This document shows, in pieces, positions 34,119 through 41,123 of a stretch of 64,000 nt of DNA. The position numbers and the translations under genes are program-made. The stretch is from Streptomyces canus (GTDB lineage Bacteria; Actinomycetota; Actinomycetes; Streptomycetales; Streptomycetaceae), in NCBI RefSeq assembly GCF_030815415.1, contig NZ_JAUSWW010000001.1, forward strand, positions 3,534,001 through 3,598,000, in the 5' to 3' direction. The notes beneath the pieces were generated by a model. It did no database searches. It was not told the DNA's origin and saw nothing but the letters and a program-made list of their open reading frames with translations. Position 1 is the first letter of the stretch. Every line of letters starts with the position of its first letter.

Positions 34119-36359
34119 TCAGCCCGCGTTCCGGTTTCCGTCACGCTCCGCAATCGCGGCGACGATGTGGGAGCGGTCGATACCGCGCCGGTTGACGACC
34201 TTGCCCTTGACCCGGCGCCCCACCTGGATGGTGGCCACGCCGTGCGGCTTGAGCGCGGCGGCCAGTCCTTCCGGGTCCCATCCGTCGTAGACCTCGGGCC
34301 GGAGTTCGGCGAGGCGGGCGACGACGGTCTCGGACCACACCTTGGGCTCGTCGGCGGGGACGACGGCGAGGATGTCGGCGAGCAGGTCGTAGCCGCTGCC
34401 CACGATGGGCTCCGGTTCCTGACCGAGCGCGTAGCCGGACAGGGTGCCGGCGTCCTCGCGTGCCTTGCGGGCCCGCCGCGCGATGCGGTCCGCGTTCGGG
34501 GCATCCACGTAGACGCTGCGGATGATCCTGGCGTCCGAGCCGTCGCCGACGAAGTAGGCGATGCCCTTGTCGGCCCAGGCGAACATGGTCGCGCGCACGC
34601 CCCGCTTGTAGGAGGACGTGCCCAGCACCATGTCGTTCTCGGTCTGCCCCATGACCTTCATGCACAGCCGAACGCCCGCGTTCGCGGAGATGCCGGTGGG
34701 CAGCGACTTCGCGTCCGGACGCTGAGTGGCCAGCATGAGCACAATCCCGGTGGCCGGTCCGCGCTTGACCAGGTCGGTGCAGATCTCCTCGAACTCCTTG
34801 CCGTACTTGTCGTGCTCGAACCACACCTGGCACTCGTCCACGCACACGACGATGGGGTGCAGTCCCAGACTCGGCTTGGAGGCGAGTTCGCTGGTCACCT
34901 TGGACTCCGGGCACACATCCCGCGGCAGCGAGCGGATCACCTTCGCGCGCCGGCGCAGTTCACCGCGCACCTCGCGCATGTCCGCGATGGCGTACTCGAT
35001 GTCCTCGTCCTCCTCGCCGGCACGGTGCCGGTAGGAGACGTGCTCTCCGACCGGGTCCAGGTCACCGGTGCCCTTGAGGTCGTAGGTGTGCAGCTCCGCG
35101 CGCGGGTCCAACGCCGCGATCAGGGCGAACAGGCGCAGCAGGAACGTCTTGCCCATGCGCGGGATCGCACCGATGATCGCCGCGATGTACATGAACGTCA
35201 GCCCCACCCAGCGGCCTCGCTGGTCGGTGGAGAAGTCGACCGGCTTGAACAGGTCGACCAGCCCCGCCTTGGCCAGCGGCCACGCGGGCTGCGTGGCCCG
35301 GTTCATGTCCTGGTCACCCACCCACAACACCAGGCGCCCGGTGTGCTCGTCCGCGACCGCTTCGGGCCACACGCACCCGAGCGGGCGGCGCAGGCCGGAC
35401 GCGAGCCGCTCACGCCGCTCGATGATGTCCGTCACCGTCACGCCGTAGGGCAGGTTGCCCTCCGCCCGCCACCCCGGGCCGTCGCGGGTGATCGGGGCGG
35501 TGAACTCGAACCCGTCCCGCCCCTTGGCCTGCGCCTGGTTGATAGAGGGGATGCCGAGTGAGCCGAGCGCCCGCAGCACAATGTCCGAGGTGAGCTTGAC
35601 CGCGGTGGGCAGTTCCACCGCCCGGTGGATGACCGGGTCATCCGCCTTGCGGCCGGCAAACCCGAGCGCCAGCACGACCGCTCCCACCGACAGGGCTTGC
35701 AGCCAGTCGGGGGCGAGGACGTAGATGGCGAGCGCGGAGCCGAGCCCAACGAACATCGCGAGCACGGTCACCAGGGTGCGCAGCCGGACCCGACCGTCAC
35801 GCTGCCGCGACAGCTTCAGATACTCGGCCGCGTCCTCGCGCCGGACGGCGGCGAGGCGGACCGGTTCGCCCTCGCGGTCGGCCACCCACCGCATGGTGCC
35901 CCCGACGAACCGGGCGGCGCCGGTGGGTGCCTGAATCGTCAGGCGGGCGGCGTAGACCGGCGAGCGCAGCGCGTGGTAGCCGAGCGAGTGGGCGTAGTGG
36001 CGGGCCACCCATGCCGTGGCGGTGCGCAGTTCCGCGAGCGAGCGCAGCCAGACGGGTACGACCGCCCGGCGCCGCGCCCCGGCGAGCCGACCGAGGTAGC
36101 CCGGCCCGGTCGCGGTGAGCGTCGGCTGGTCGACCATCGGACGGGCAGTCGGGTCACCCGACTCGGCACCCGACCGACCGGCCTCGGAGTCGGCCGACCC
36201 ATCGGTGTCGGGTCGGGTGGCCGGGTCGGCCGACTCGGCACGGGCTGAGCGTGCCTTGTCGAGGTCGACTACCTCGCCCCCGGAGTCGGGGCGGGCGTCG
36301 GCGGACATCTCGGCTTCGAGTCGGTCGAAGAGTTCGTTGTCGTCGTCGGGGTGCTTCAC
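34119..36359 (-). CDS. traB: TraB-type FtsK/SpoIIIE DNA translocase
   Basis: 746 residues from a GTG at 36359, 6 bases after GGAAGGA. Hexameric pump moving double-stranded DNA between hyphae. An Asp/Ser/Pro-rich N-terminus with short internal repeats (about 15-80) is followed by two membrane helices (194-236), then the motor: Walker A GAIPRMGKT at 397-405 and Walker B IVVCVDE at 503-509. The last 60 residues form a probable winged helix that reads clt repeats. It is preceded by a tRNA-like element and a hairpin and followed by the octamer cluster. Confidence 0.95.
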   Translation of the reverse strand: MKHPDDDNELFDRLEAEMSADARPDSGGEVVDLDKARSARAESADPATRPDTDGSADSEAGRSGAESGDPTARPMVDQPTLTATGPGYLGRLAGARRRAVVPVWLRSLAELRTATAWVARHYAHSLGYHALRSPVYAARLTIQAPTGAARFVGGTMRWVADREGEPVRLAAVRREDAAEYLKLSRQRDGRVRLRTLVTVLAMFVGLGSALAIYVLAPDWLQALSVGAVVLALGFAGRKADDPVIHRAVELPTAVKLTSDIVLRALGSLGIPSINQAQAKGRDGFEFTAPITRDGPGWRAEGNLPYGVTVTDIIERRERLASGLRRPLGCVWPEAVADEHTGRLVLWVGDQDMNRATQPAWPLAKAGLVDLFKPVDFSTDQRGRWVGLTFMYIAAIIGAIPRMGKTFLLRLFALIAALDPRAELHTYDLKGTGDLDPVGEHVSYRHRAGEEDEDIEYAIADMREVRGELRRRAKVIRSLPRDVCPESKVTSELASKPSLGLHPIVVCVDECQVWFEHDKYGKEFEEICTDLVKRGPATGIVLMLATQRPDAKSLPTGISANAGVRLCMKVMGQTENDMVLGTSSYKRGVRATMFAWADKGIAYFVGDGSDARIIRSVYVDAPNADRIARRARKAREDAGTLSGYALGQEPEPIVGSGYDLLADILAVVPADEPKVWSETVVARLAELRPEVYDGWDPEGLAAALKPHGVATIQVGRRVKGKVVNRRGIDRSHIVAAIAERDGNRNAG

Positions 36360-36394
36360 TGAGGGTCCTTCCACTTTTCGGGTGTGAGGGAGAG

Positions 36395-36435
36395 CGGGCC
36401 CGGCCGTCGCTGTAGGAGGTGAGCGGTCGGGCCCG
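36395..36435 (-). ncRNA. Leader hairpin H3 before traB
   Basis: A 12-bp stem (36395-36406 with 36424-36435) with one wobble and a loop ending in GGTGAG (plus-strand reading). It shares place and loop motif with hairpins before the Prim-Pol gene and before the first operon gene. It lies in the 219-bp gap upstream of traB, so it could control traB separately from the genes before it. Confidence 0.6.
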
Positions 36436-36514
36436 TGTGTTGAGGGTCAGTCCTGGCTTGCCGCACGTAGCCACACGATGTGTGTGCCTTGTGCGGCGGG
36501 AGCTGATCATGCGT

Positions 36515-36563
36515 GCCCCGGGCCGGATTCGATCCGGTGCCCTCACGGCATCAACACCGGGGC
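36515..36563 (-). ncRNA. tRNA-like three-way junction 1
   Basis: Read on the minus strand: acceptor-like 7-bp stem (GCCCCGG with CCGGGGC), a tiny arm GCC-GTGAG-GGC, and a T-arm-like stem with the loop ATCGAAT, then the closing strand. No room exists for normal D and anticodon arms. It starts 16 nt past the stop of the 113-residue gene. The second copy at 39632-39677 keeps the structure with different stem bases. Confidence 0.55.
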
Positions 36564-36578
36564 TGCATACCGCGTCGG

Positions 36579-36920
36579 CTACGCGGCTTGGGCGAGGGCG
36601 TAGACCGGGCCGTAGGCGGTCACCACCACCGGCACACCGTTGAAAGTGCCGTACGCCTTGAGCGTCTGAACGGTGGCCAGCGGCATGTGTTCGACGCCAG
36701 CGATGTCGACTCCCAGCGCCGTTCGCCATGCCTCGAAGTCGGCGAACGTGGTGTGCAGGTCGACGCTGATCCCCAGCGCGACCGTGTGGCGGGTGACCAC
36801 CCTGCCGATCTCGACCGGGCCGGGCAGCGCGGGGAACGCGTCCGCCAGCGCGGCGATTGCCGTGATGACCGGGCGCAGTTCACCCAGGGTGGGAACGGGT
36901 GCTTTGCGGTTGCTGCTCAC
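36579..36920 (-). CDS. Small AICE protein of unknown function (113 aa)
   Basis: 113 residues from a GTG at 36920, 7 bases after AGGAG. Mostly alpha/beta with no cysteines; a clear middle segment reads TRHTVALGISVDLHTTFADFEAWRTALG. I do not recognise the family. The leader just upstream (GTCGAGGGGCAAGG near 36936-36950) resembles the leaders before other operon genes. It is the last gene before the tRNA-like element and traB. Confidence 0.7.
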   Translation of the reverse strand: MSSNRKAPVPTLGELRPVITAIAALADAFPALPGPVEIGRVVTRHTVALGISVDLHTTFADFEAWRTALGVDIAGVEHMPLATVQTLKAYGTFNGVPVVVTAYGPVYALAQAA

Positions 36921-36970
36921 TGCGAATCTCCTGAGTGTCGAGGGGCAAGGGGCGGTGTCGGCGTGTGTGG

Positions 36971-37141
36971 TCACCACCAGCGGGATGCCTTCTTGGGCAC
37001 GAGGTAGGGGCAGCCGTTGACCATGTGGTCCACGCACTGCGGGCAGTCCTGCCGGGGACCGAGGCGGCGGTGTGCGCGTCGGTCGTGGGCGTGCTGCCAG
37101 CACTGCGGGCACTCGCCCGCAGGCGTCTCCGTGCGGGCCAT
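36971..37141 (-). CDS. Small double-CxxC zinc-ribbon protein (56 aa)
   Basis: 56 residues from the ATG at 37141. CPQC at 11-14 and CPQC at 33-36 with His-rich spacing suggest one structural zinc site. It ends in the unusual tail KKASRWW; the gene upstream ends almost the same way (KKSSSWW). It starts two bases after that upstream stop, so it is tightly coupled. The function is unknown; it may bind DNA or a partner. Confidence 0.7.
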   Translation of the reverse strand: MARTETPAGECPQCWQHAHDRRAHRRLGPRQDCPQCVDHMVNGCPYLVPKKASRWW

Positions 37142-37143
37142 GG

Positions 37144-37461
37144 TCACCACCAACTCGATGACTTCTTGGCGGCCTTGGCGGTGGCGAAGTCGTTCACGAC
37201 GCGCTGCCGCTCGTTCTGCAGCGCGGTCAGCTCCGCGGTGAGCCGGTTCATTACCGACTGCGTCAGCGCCTCCAGCTTGCGTTCCGCGCGGGCGGGGCTC
37301 TTGCCCCGCGCCACCTTCAGCGAGCCTCCGGCGAGAGCGGCCATGATCTGACGGCGCTCGGAGCCGGTCAGCGGCCACCACTCCTGCCTGCGAACAGCCT
37401 CGATCTTGCGCTGTACGAGCAGGATGTCGCGGTCCAGACGGCCGGTGTTGGGCTTGGCCAT
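37144..37461 (-). CDS. Small helical AICE protein (105 aa)
   Basis: 105 residues from the ATG at 37461, with GAGGAGGGG 6 bases upstream; a TTG at 37467 is in frame but less likely. Highly charged and helical (RQIMAALAGGSLKVARGK ... LTAELTALQNERQRVVNDF), probably a coiled coil. It ends in KKSSSWW. I do not recognise it. Its tail likeness to the next gene's tail suggests both tails bind the same partner. Confidence 0.65.
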   Translation of the reverse strand: MAKPNTGRLDRDILLVQRKIEAVRRQEWWPLTGSERRQIMAALAGGSLKVARGKSPARAERKLEALTQSVMNRLTAELTALQNERQRVVNDFATAKAAKKSSSWW

Positions 37462-37463
37462 GG

Positions 37464-37664
37464 TCAACCCCTCCTCGGGTAGCTGTGGCCGGCGGGCGGA
37501 TAGACGGGCACGGCCTTGTCGGTGAGCAGGCCCTCCATGACGACGGACTCGAAGTCCGCGTGCAGCTCGGTGGGCGGGTCGCAGTCGAAGGCAACGTCCG
37601 CGCGGTCGAGCAGGCGTTCCGTGCGGGCGGCGTCGTCGTTGTGGGACTCGTGTCGGATACGCAT
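37464..37664 (-). CDS. Small acidic AICE protein (66 aa)
   Basis: 66 residues from the ATG at 37664, which overlaps the preceding stop by one base (TGATG). Sequence MRIRHESHNDDAARTERLLD and onward is rich in Asp/Glu, with no motif I recognise. Retained as a gene because it is perfectly spaced in a chain of coupled genes and ends only 3 bp before the next ATG. Function unknown. Confidence 0.6.
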   Translation of the reverse strand: MRIRHESHNDDAARTERLLDRADVAFDCDPPTELHADFESVVMEGLLTDKAVPVYPPAGHSYPRRG

Positions 37665-38074
37665 CAGGCCCCCTTGCTCGGCATGCCGTGATCGGCGGGG
37701 CGGGTGGTGTCGGGGTAGGCGCACAGCAGGCAGCAGCCGAGCGAGGTCGGCAGGCAGTAGCTGTAGGTGACCCGGCAGAGCGGGCAGGTACGGCGGGCCA
37801 GCATCGCCAGCGCGAGGGCTCCCCACTTGCGCGACGTCATCGGCCGCACCGGCAGCGCGAGGTCCTCGCGGTAGAGGTAGGCCACCTGCACCCCGGCCTT
37901 GCGGCCCCGGTGGCGGCGCATCACCTGCGCCGCCACCGGCTGACCGCCAGGGCGTAACCCGCGTGCCCGTAACTGCCGTCGGGTGGCGTAGCCGTCCGGC
38001 GCGAAGCGCCAGGGGAACGTGGGCACCCCGAACCGGATGCCGGCAGGGTCGTAGCACTTGCCATACGCGGCCAT
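37664..38074 (-). CDS. RRQRL-motif zinc-binding protein
   Basis: 136 residues from the ATG at 38074. The N-terminal half reads GVPTFPWRFAPDGYATRRQLRARGLRPGGQ, which matches the family I know as RRQRL motif-containing zinc-binding proteins of actinomycete mobile elements. A CPLC ... CCLLC pair near 97-118 should bind zinc. The biochemical role is not established. One-base stop/start overlaps (TGATG) tie it to both neighbours. Confidence 0.8.
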   Translation of the reverse strand: MAAYGKCYDPAGIRFGVPTFPWRFAPDGYATRRQLRARGLRPGGQPVAAQVMRRHRGRKAGVQVAYLYREDLALPVRPMTSRKWGALALAMLARRTCPLCRVTYSYCLPTSLGCCLLCAYPDTTRPADHGMPSKGA

Positions 38075-39087
38075 CAGGCCGCCTCCGCCGACACGTCAGG
38101 CTGTTCCGAATCGGTCACGGGGGTGTCGACCGCGTGCAGCGGACGGCCCTCAGCGCGCTCGTCCTTGAGGGTGTCGCGGAGCGTGCGGGCGTTGGCCTGC
38201 GAAACGTGCACGGCGGTGCGGATGCGGTCCGCGGTCAGCTCCGCGTCCGGCCAGTCGGCGGTGACCTTGCGCGCCTCGGTCAGCAGCTCCTCGAAGGTGC
38301 GCTGCGTCTTGGCCTTGGTCTTGGCGGGCCGCTTGCGCGGTGCTTGGGGCGGCTCGCTGTTCGTCTCCTGCGGAACCTGCGCAGGCTCCGGCTCGGGGGC
38401 GACCGGCACGGCCCCGGTGGGGGCGAGTTCGCCCATGCGCAGCATCACGCGCTCGCGCCGCGGAGTCTGCGAGCGCCACTTGCGGCCGTAGCGCTCGCGC
38501 AAGTCCGCGCGGGCCAGCTGCCGTTCCTTCTCCCGCGCCAGAGCCTCGCTGTAGGAGGTGATCTCCCACAGCGTCATGCGCCGCCACAACGCGAACGTGG
38601 ACGGGAAGGCGAGCAGCCAGCGGGAGAACCGGATCTTCTCCATCCGGCGGCCGGTCACCGCGCCGATGCGGACGGCGTAGATGTGCGCGCCGATCTCGGA
38701 GAACACGACCCACAGCAGCGGCATCGTGCCGTGCGCGACCTTGGCCCACATGCCCTGGCCTGCGGCGACGTTCAGCCCGCAGGTGATCAGGGTGAGGGCC
38801 CAGGGCACGAACCGCACCCAGGCCAGCGCCATGTCCATGCGGATCAGCAGCAGGTTGGCCACCGTGAACACCGGAATGGCCACGTCGATACCGACCGGCA
38901 GCATCCACGGAGCGGAGAACCCCCAGCGCAGCGCGGCAGCCGACACAGCGTCGAACGACGAGATCAGACCAAGCGCGCCGACACCGGCCGCGGCGAGCGC
39001 GCCGATTCCGGCGAGGCCCATTTCCGGGCGGGTCAGCGGCGGCACGGCCGGGTGTTCCACGGCGGTGATGGTCTCGGCGGTGGCCAT
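38074..39087 (-). CDS. DUF2637 membrane protein of the transfer region
   Basis: 337 residues from the ATG at 39087. Four hydrophobic helices (about 25-140), a basic region, then a long Pro/Glu/Lys linker and a C-terminal helical domain resembling a DNA-binding HTH (LTADRIRTAVHVSQANARTLRDTLKDE). The topology and place match DUF2637 proteins of Streptomyces plasmids and AICEs, often called spread or SpdB2-like. It overlaps its neighbours by TGATG on both sides. Confidence 0.85.
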   Translation of the reverse strand: MATAETITAVEHPAVPPLTRPEMGLAGIGALAAAGVGALGLISSFDAVSAAALRWGFSAPWMLPVGIDVAIPVFTVANLLLIRMDMALAWVRFVPWALTLITCGLNVAAGQGMWAKVAHGTMPLLWVVFSEIGAHIYAVRIGAVTGRRMEKIRFSRWLLAFPSTFALWRRMTLWEITSYSEALAREKERQLARADLRERYGRKWRSQTPRRERVMLRMGELAPTGAVPVAPEPEPAQVPQETNSEPPQAPRKRPAKTKAKTQRTFEELLTEARKVTADWPDAELTADRIRTAVHVSQANARTLRDTLKDERAEGRPLHAVDTPVTDSEQPDVSAEAA

Positions 39088-39230
39088 CACTGCTCACCCG
39101 CCTCGGACGCCCGAAGCTGCGCGTCCATCAGCTCTGCCTGCACGTCGGTGACCTGGCCGTCGAGGATGCGCTGATAGACAGCCTCGCTCTCCAGGAACAT
39201 GCGGTCCTCGAAGTTCGTGCCCTCGCTCAT
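39087..39230 (-). CDS. Very small acidic AICE protein (47 aa)
   Basis: 47 residues (MSEGTNFEDRMFLESEAVYQ and onward). It is acidic and probably helical, with no motif. Its ATG overlaps the preceding stop by four bases and its stop overlaps the next start, so it is almost certainly translated. Function unknown. Confidence 0.65.
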   Translation of the reverse strand: MSEGTNFEDRMFLESEAVYQRILDGQVTDVQAELMDAQLRASEAGEQ

Positions 39231-39520
39231 GCCGCCGCTCCCTTCCGGGAAGCCCGGCGCCGCCCGGCCGGGCGGGGCAGCGGGACGACGTTGAACAGCC
39301 CCGGGGCGTGCACCTCGATCACCTCGGCGGCGATGCGGGCCACGTCGTCCGGGAGCTCCGGGTTGTCGGCGAGGATGTCGCGCGCGGCGTCCAGCCGGGC
39401 CGCCTGCTCTTCGCTGGTCTCGCCCTCTTCTCCGAGCCACAGCTCAACCGGGGTGCCAAGGGCCAGTTCGATGAAGTCATTGACGGAGACGGCCTGATGA
39501 CCGCCGATGTAGGCACGCAT
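39227..39520 (-). CDS. First gene of the AICE operon, unknown protein (97 aa)
   Basis: 97 residues from the ATG at 39520, 6 bases after AGGAG. A central acidic helical part (GEEGETSEEQAARLDAARD) is followed by a basic tail (RPAGRRRASRKGAAA) that may bind nucleic acid. I do not recognise it. As the first gene after the GntR operator it may be an activator or early gene, the place of Pra in pSAM2; no sequence similarity is claimed. Confidence 0.7.
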   Translation of the reverse strand: MRAYIGGHQAVSVNDFIELALGTPVELWLGEEGETSEEQAARLDAARDILADNPELPDDVARIAAEVIEVHAPGLFNVVPLPRPAGRRRASRKGAAA

Positions 39521-39554
39521 GCAGCGCTCCTGATGTCGAAGGGACAGGGAGATG

Positions 39555-39594
39555 CCGGGCGGTCGTGGCCTGGTGGTGAGAGGCGACCACTCGG
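39555..39594 (-). ncRNA. Leader hairpin H2 before the first operon gene
   Basis: Imperfect 11-bp stem (39555-39565 with 39584-39594) with one wobble and one mismatch; loop contains GGTGGTGAG (plus-strand reading). About 60 bp from 39534 to 39594 align with 31984-32046 at roughly three bases in four. It is the same type of leader as H1 and H3. Confidence 0.6.
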
Positions 39595-39631
39595 GATGTG
39601 CAGCCCCAAGCCGCATCGGCGGCAGGGCAGC

Positions 39632-39677
39632 GCCCCGGAGGCAGATTCGATCTGCCGCCATCACGGCTATCCGGGGC
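39632..39677 (-). ncRNA. tRNA-like three-way junction 2
   Basis: On the minus strand: GCCCCGG/CCGGGGC closing stem, small arm GCC-GTGAT-GGC, T-like arm GGCAG-ATCGAAT-CTGCC. The T-like stem differs from copy 1 (CCGG/CCGG) yet still pairs, which is covariation. It sits 38 nt upstream of hairpin H2 in the leader of the main operon. Confidence 0.55.
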
Positions 39678-39866
39678 CGCAGCGCCAGAGCTGCGAGAGA
39701 TTGGGTTGCGCTGTACCTCACGCGGGACAGGTCCCGCGTGGCCGCCTACTTGGCCGAGGAGAGGCGGCATGATCCCCATTCAGTTGTCAAAGGCCAGACG
39801 CTCCCGACGGGTGCGGTAACCCCTGGAAGGGGCTCCCGTTTTCACGGGACCCGGCGGCACGCATTT

Positions 39867-39930
39867 AGATTGACCTAGGTCAATCTGACTGTCAAGGGGT
39901 TCGAGCGAAGAGCAGAGATTGACCTAGGTC
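39867..39930. promoter_or_regulatory. Operator and divergent promoter of the AICE switch
   Basis: A perfect 20-bp palindrome, AGATTGACCTAGGTCAATCT, lies at 39867-39886, and a second copy of its left 15 bases at 39916-39930, 49 bp apart. On the minus strand TTGACA (39895-39890), a 17-bp spacer and CAATCT (39872-39867) make a good promoter that the palindrome covers. The second site lies just before the GntR start. This is the layout expected for KorSA-type repression of the operon and of itself. Confidence 0.8.
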
Positions 39931-39947
39931 CGGCTACTCTCGAACCC

Positions 39948-40343
39948 ATGGAGCAGAGCCCAGATGCGCCCAAGCAGACGCCCACGGCCAAGGAGATCGC
40001 TGCGGAGTTCCGCGGAAAGATCACGAGCCCGAACCGCGAGTACGATCCGGGAGACCAGCTCCCTGCGGCTCGCAAGCTCGCCAAGGACCTTGGCGTGCAG
40101 CTCATGACCGTGCAGAGCGCATACGGCCAGCTCCGCGACGAAGGACTGGTTCTCACCCAACAGGGCCGCGGGACGTTCGTCCGCGACCCCTCGGTGCCAC
40201 TCGGCACCGAGCCGGGCAGTAGCCCCGCGTACACCGCCCTCGCGGCAGAGCTCAGTACGATTCATGACGCTCTTCGCCTGCTCGGCGAGCGACTAGACCG
40301 CCTTGAACAGCTTGTCGGCGACGGGACTCCACCCGCGCCGTGA
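39948..40343 (+). CDS. GntR-family repressor, KorSA-like
   Basis: 131 residues. N-terminal winged helix of the GntR type (PTAKEIAAEFRGKI ... PAARKLAKDLGVQLMTVQSAYGQLRDEGLVLTQQGRGTFV) at about 12-80, then a short helical tail for dimerisation, much shorter than FadR or UTRA effector domains. KorSA proteins keep AICEs silent by repressing the activator gene. The two palindromic sites upstream suit such a dimer. It is the only backbone gene on the plus strand, facing away from the operon. Confidence 0.9.
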   Translation: MEQSPDAPKQTPTAKEIAAEFRGKITSPNREYDPGDQLPAARKLAKDLGVQLMTVQSAYGQLRDEGLVLTQQGRGTFVRDPSVPLGTEPGSSPAYTALAAELSTIHDALRLLGERLDRLEQLVGDGTPPAP

Positions 40344-40470
40344 GTTCGTCCGCACGTCGCAGCAGTCGTTCGACCGTCGCGCGCGCCTCGCCCAAACTCG
40401 CTTCGATCAAGGCAAGTTCTGTGGGAGTCAGACCTCCCAACCCGCTGCTTCGCTCATTGATCCCTGACAT
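40252..40470 (-). CDS. Possible small helical protein antisense to the repressor end
   Basis: 72 residues from the ATG at 40470. GLTPTELALIEASLGEARATVERLLRRADEL looks like a real amphipathic helix and not the usual Arg/Pro-rich shadow. It overlaps the 3' end of the GntR gene by 92 bp on the other strand. There is no clear ribosome site. It could be a genuine gene or chance; I keep it at low confidence. Confidence 0.3.
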   Translation of the reverse strand: MSGINERSSGLGGLTPTELALIEASLGEARATVERLLRRADELTARVESRRRQAVQGGLVARRAGEERHESY

Positions 40471-40495
40471 GGCAATGAGCATGAAGCCGGAAACG

Positions 40496-40530
40496 AAAGA
40501 GGACCCGGACAGTCTGTCCGGGTCCTCTTT
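40496..40530. terminator. Bidirectional intrinsic terminator
   Basis: Perfect 16-bp stem (40496-40511 with 40515-40530), 3-base loop, A-rich on the left and T-rich on the right, so it works in both directions. It ends the flavoprotein transcript from the right and the repressor transcript from the left. A related short palindrome (CCCGGACA-AAC-TGTCCGGG) lies at 42478-42496. Confidence 0.92.
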
Positions 40531-40559
40531 CCTTGCAGGTCACGCGTGTCGACGAGCCG

Positions 40560-41123
40560 TCACCGAGTGGCTTCCTCCACAGCGTCGAGCACTGCGGCCC
40601 ACGGGAGTTCGCGCCCCGCCGGCGCATCCCTCGGCTCGTACAGCGGCCAGACGTCCGGGCCGTAGACAACGAGCACTCCCCCGGCCCGAAGGGCATCGAG
40701 GTGACCTTGCCACGCGGGGTGTCGAGCGTGCGCCGCGTTCACCCGCGGGAAGACGACAACCGGCAGACCGAGGGTGCCGATAGCCTCGCCAACCTGGGTC
40801 AGGGCCTGGTTGTCCATCAGGCCAGTCGCGAGTTTGGCGACCATGTTGGCCGACGCGGGAGCGACCACGTAGCAATCAACAGGCGGATGCGGCCGGGCCT
40901 CACCAGGCAGGCGCGGTTCGTCACGCACGGGTAGACCGGTGAGCTTCTCGAGTCGCTCAACCTCCCCGCTCAACCGCAGCCACTGACCTGCGATCGGCGT
41001 CAGCGTGACGGCAACCTGCCAACCGCGATCCATCGCAGGTTCGACGAGACCGGTACGCAGCACCTCTACGCCTCCGGCCGCCGATCCGACGACCCCGAGC
41101 ACCCCGCGCTTGCCTGAAGTCAC
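40560..41123 (-). CDS. Flavoprotein of the PPC decarboxylase (HFCD) family
   Basis: 187 residues from a GTG at 41123 overlapping the XRE gene stop (GTGA); a GTG at 41138 is also in frame. Rossmann-like flavoprotein: GVLGVVGSAAGGVEVLR at the start and the family CYVVAPASANMVAKLATGLMDN. Members decarboxylate cysteine residues or bind FMN. Co-translation with an XRE-TPR regulator is common in Streptomyces, but the substrate is unknown. Confidence 0.85.
   Translation of the reverse strand: MTSGKRGVLGVVGSAAGGVEVLRTGLVEPAMDRGWQVAVTLTPIAGQWLRLSGEVERLEKLTGLPVRDEPRLPGEARPHPPVDCYVVAPASANMVAKLATGLMDNQALTQVGEAIGTLGLPVVVFPRVNAAHARHPAWQGHLDALRAGGVLVVYGPDVWPLYEPRDAPAGRELPWAAVLDAVEEATR

Noticed and set aside
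36515..36600. A full tRNA gene on the minus strand
   Set aside because: The acceptor and T-arm are there but only about 19 nt lie between them, so D and anticodon arms cannot form. Reported instead as a tRNA-like element.
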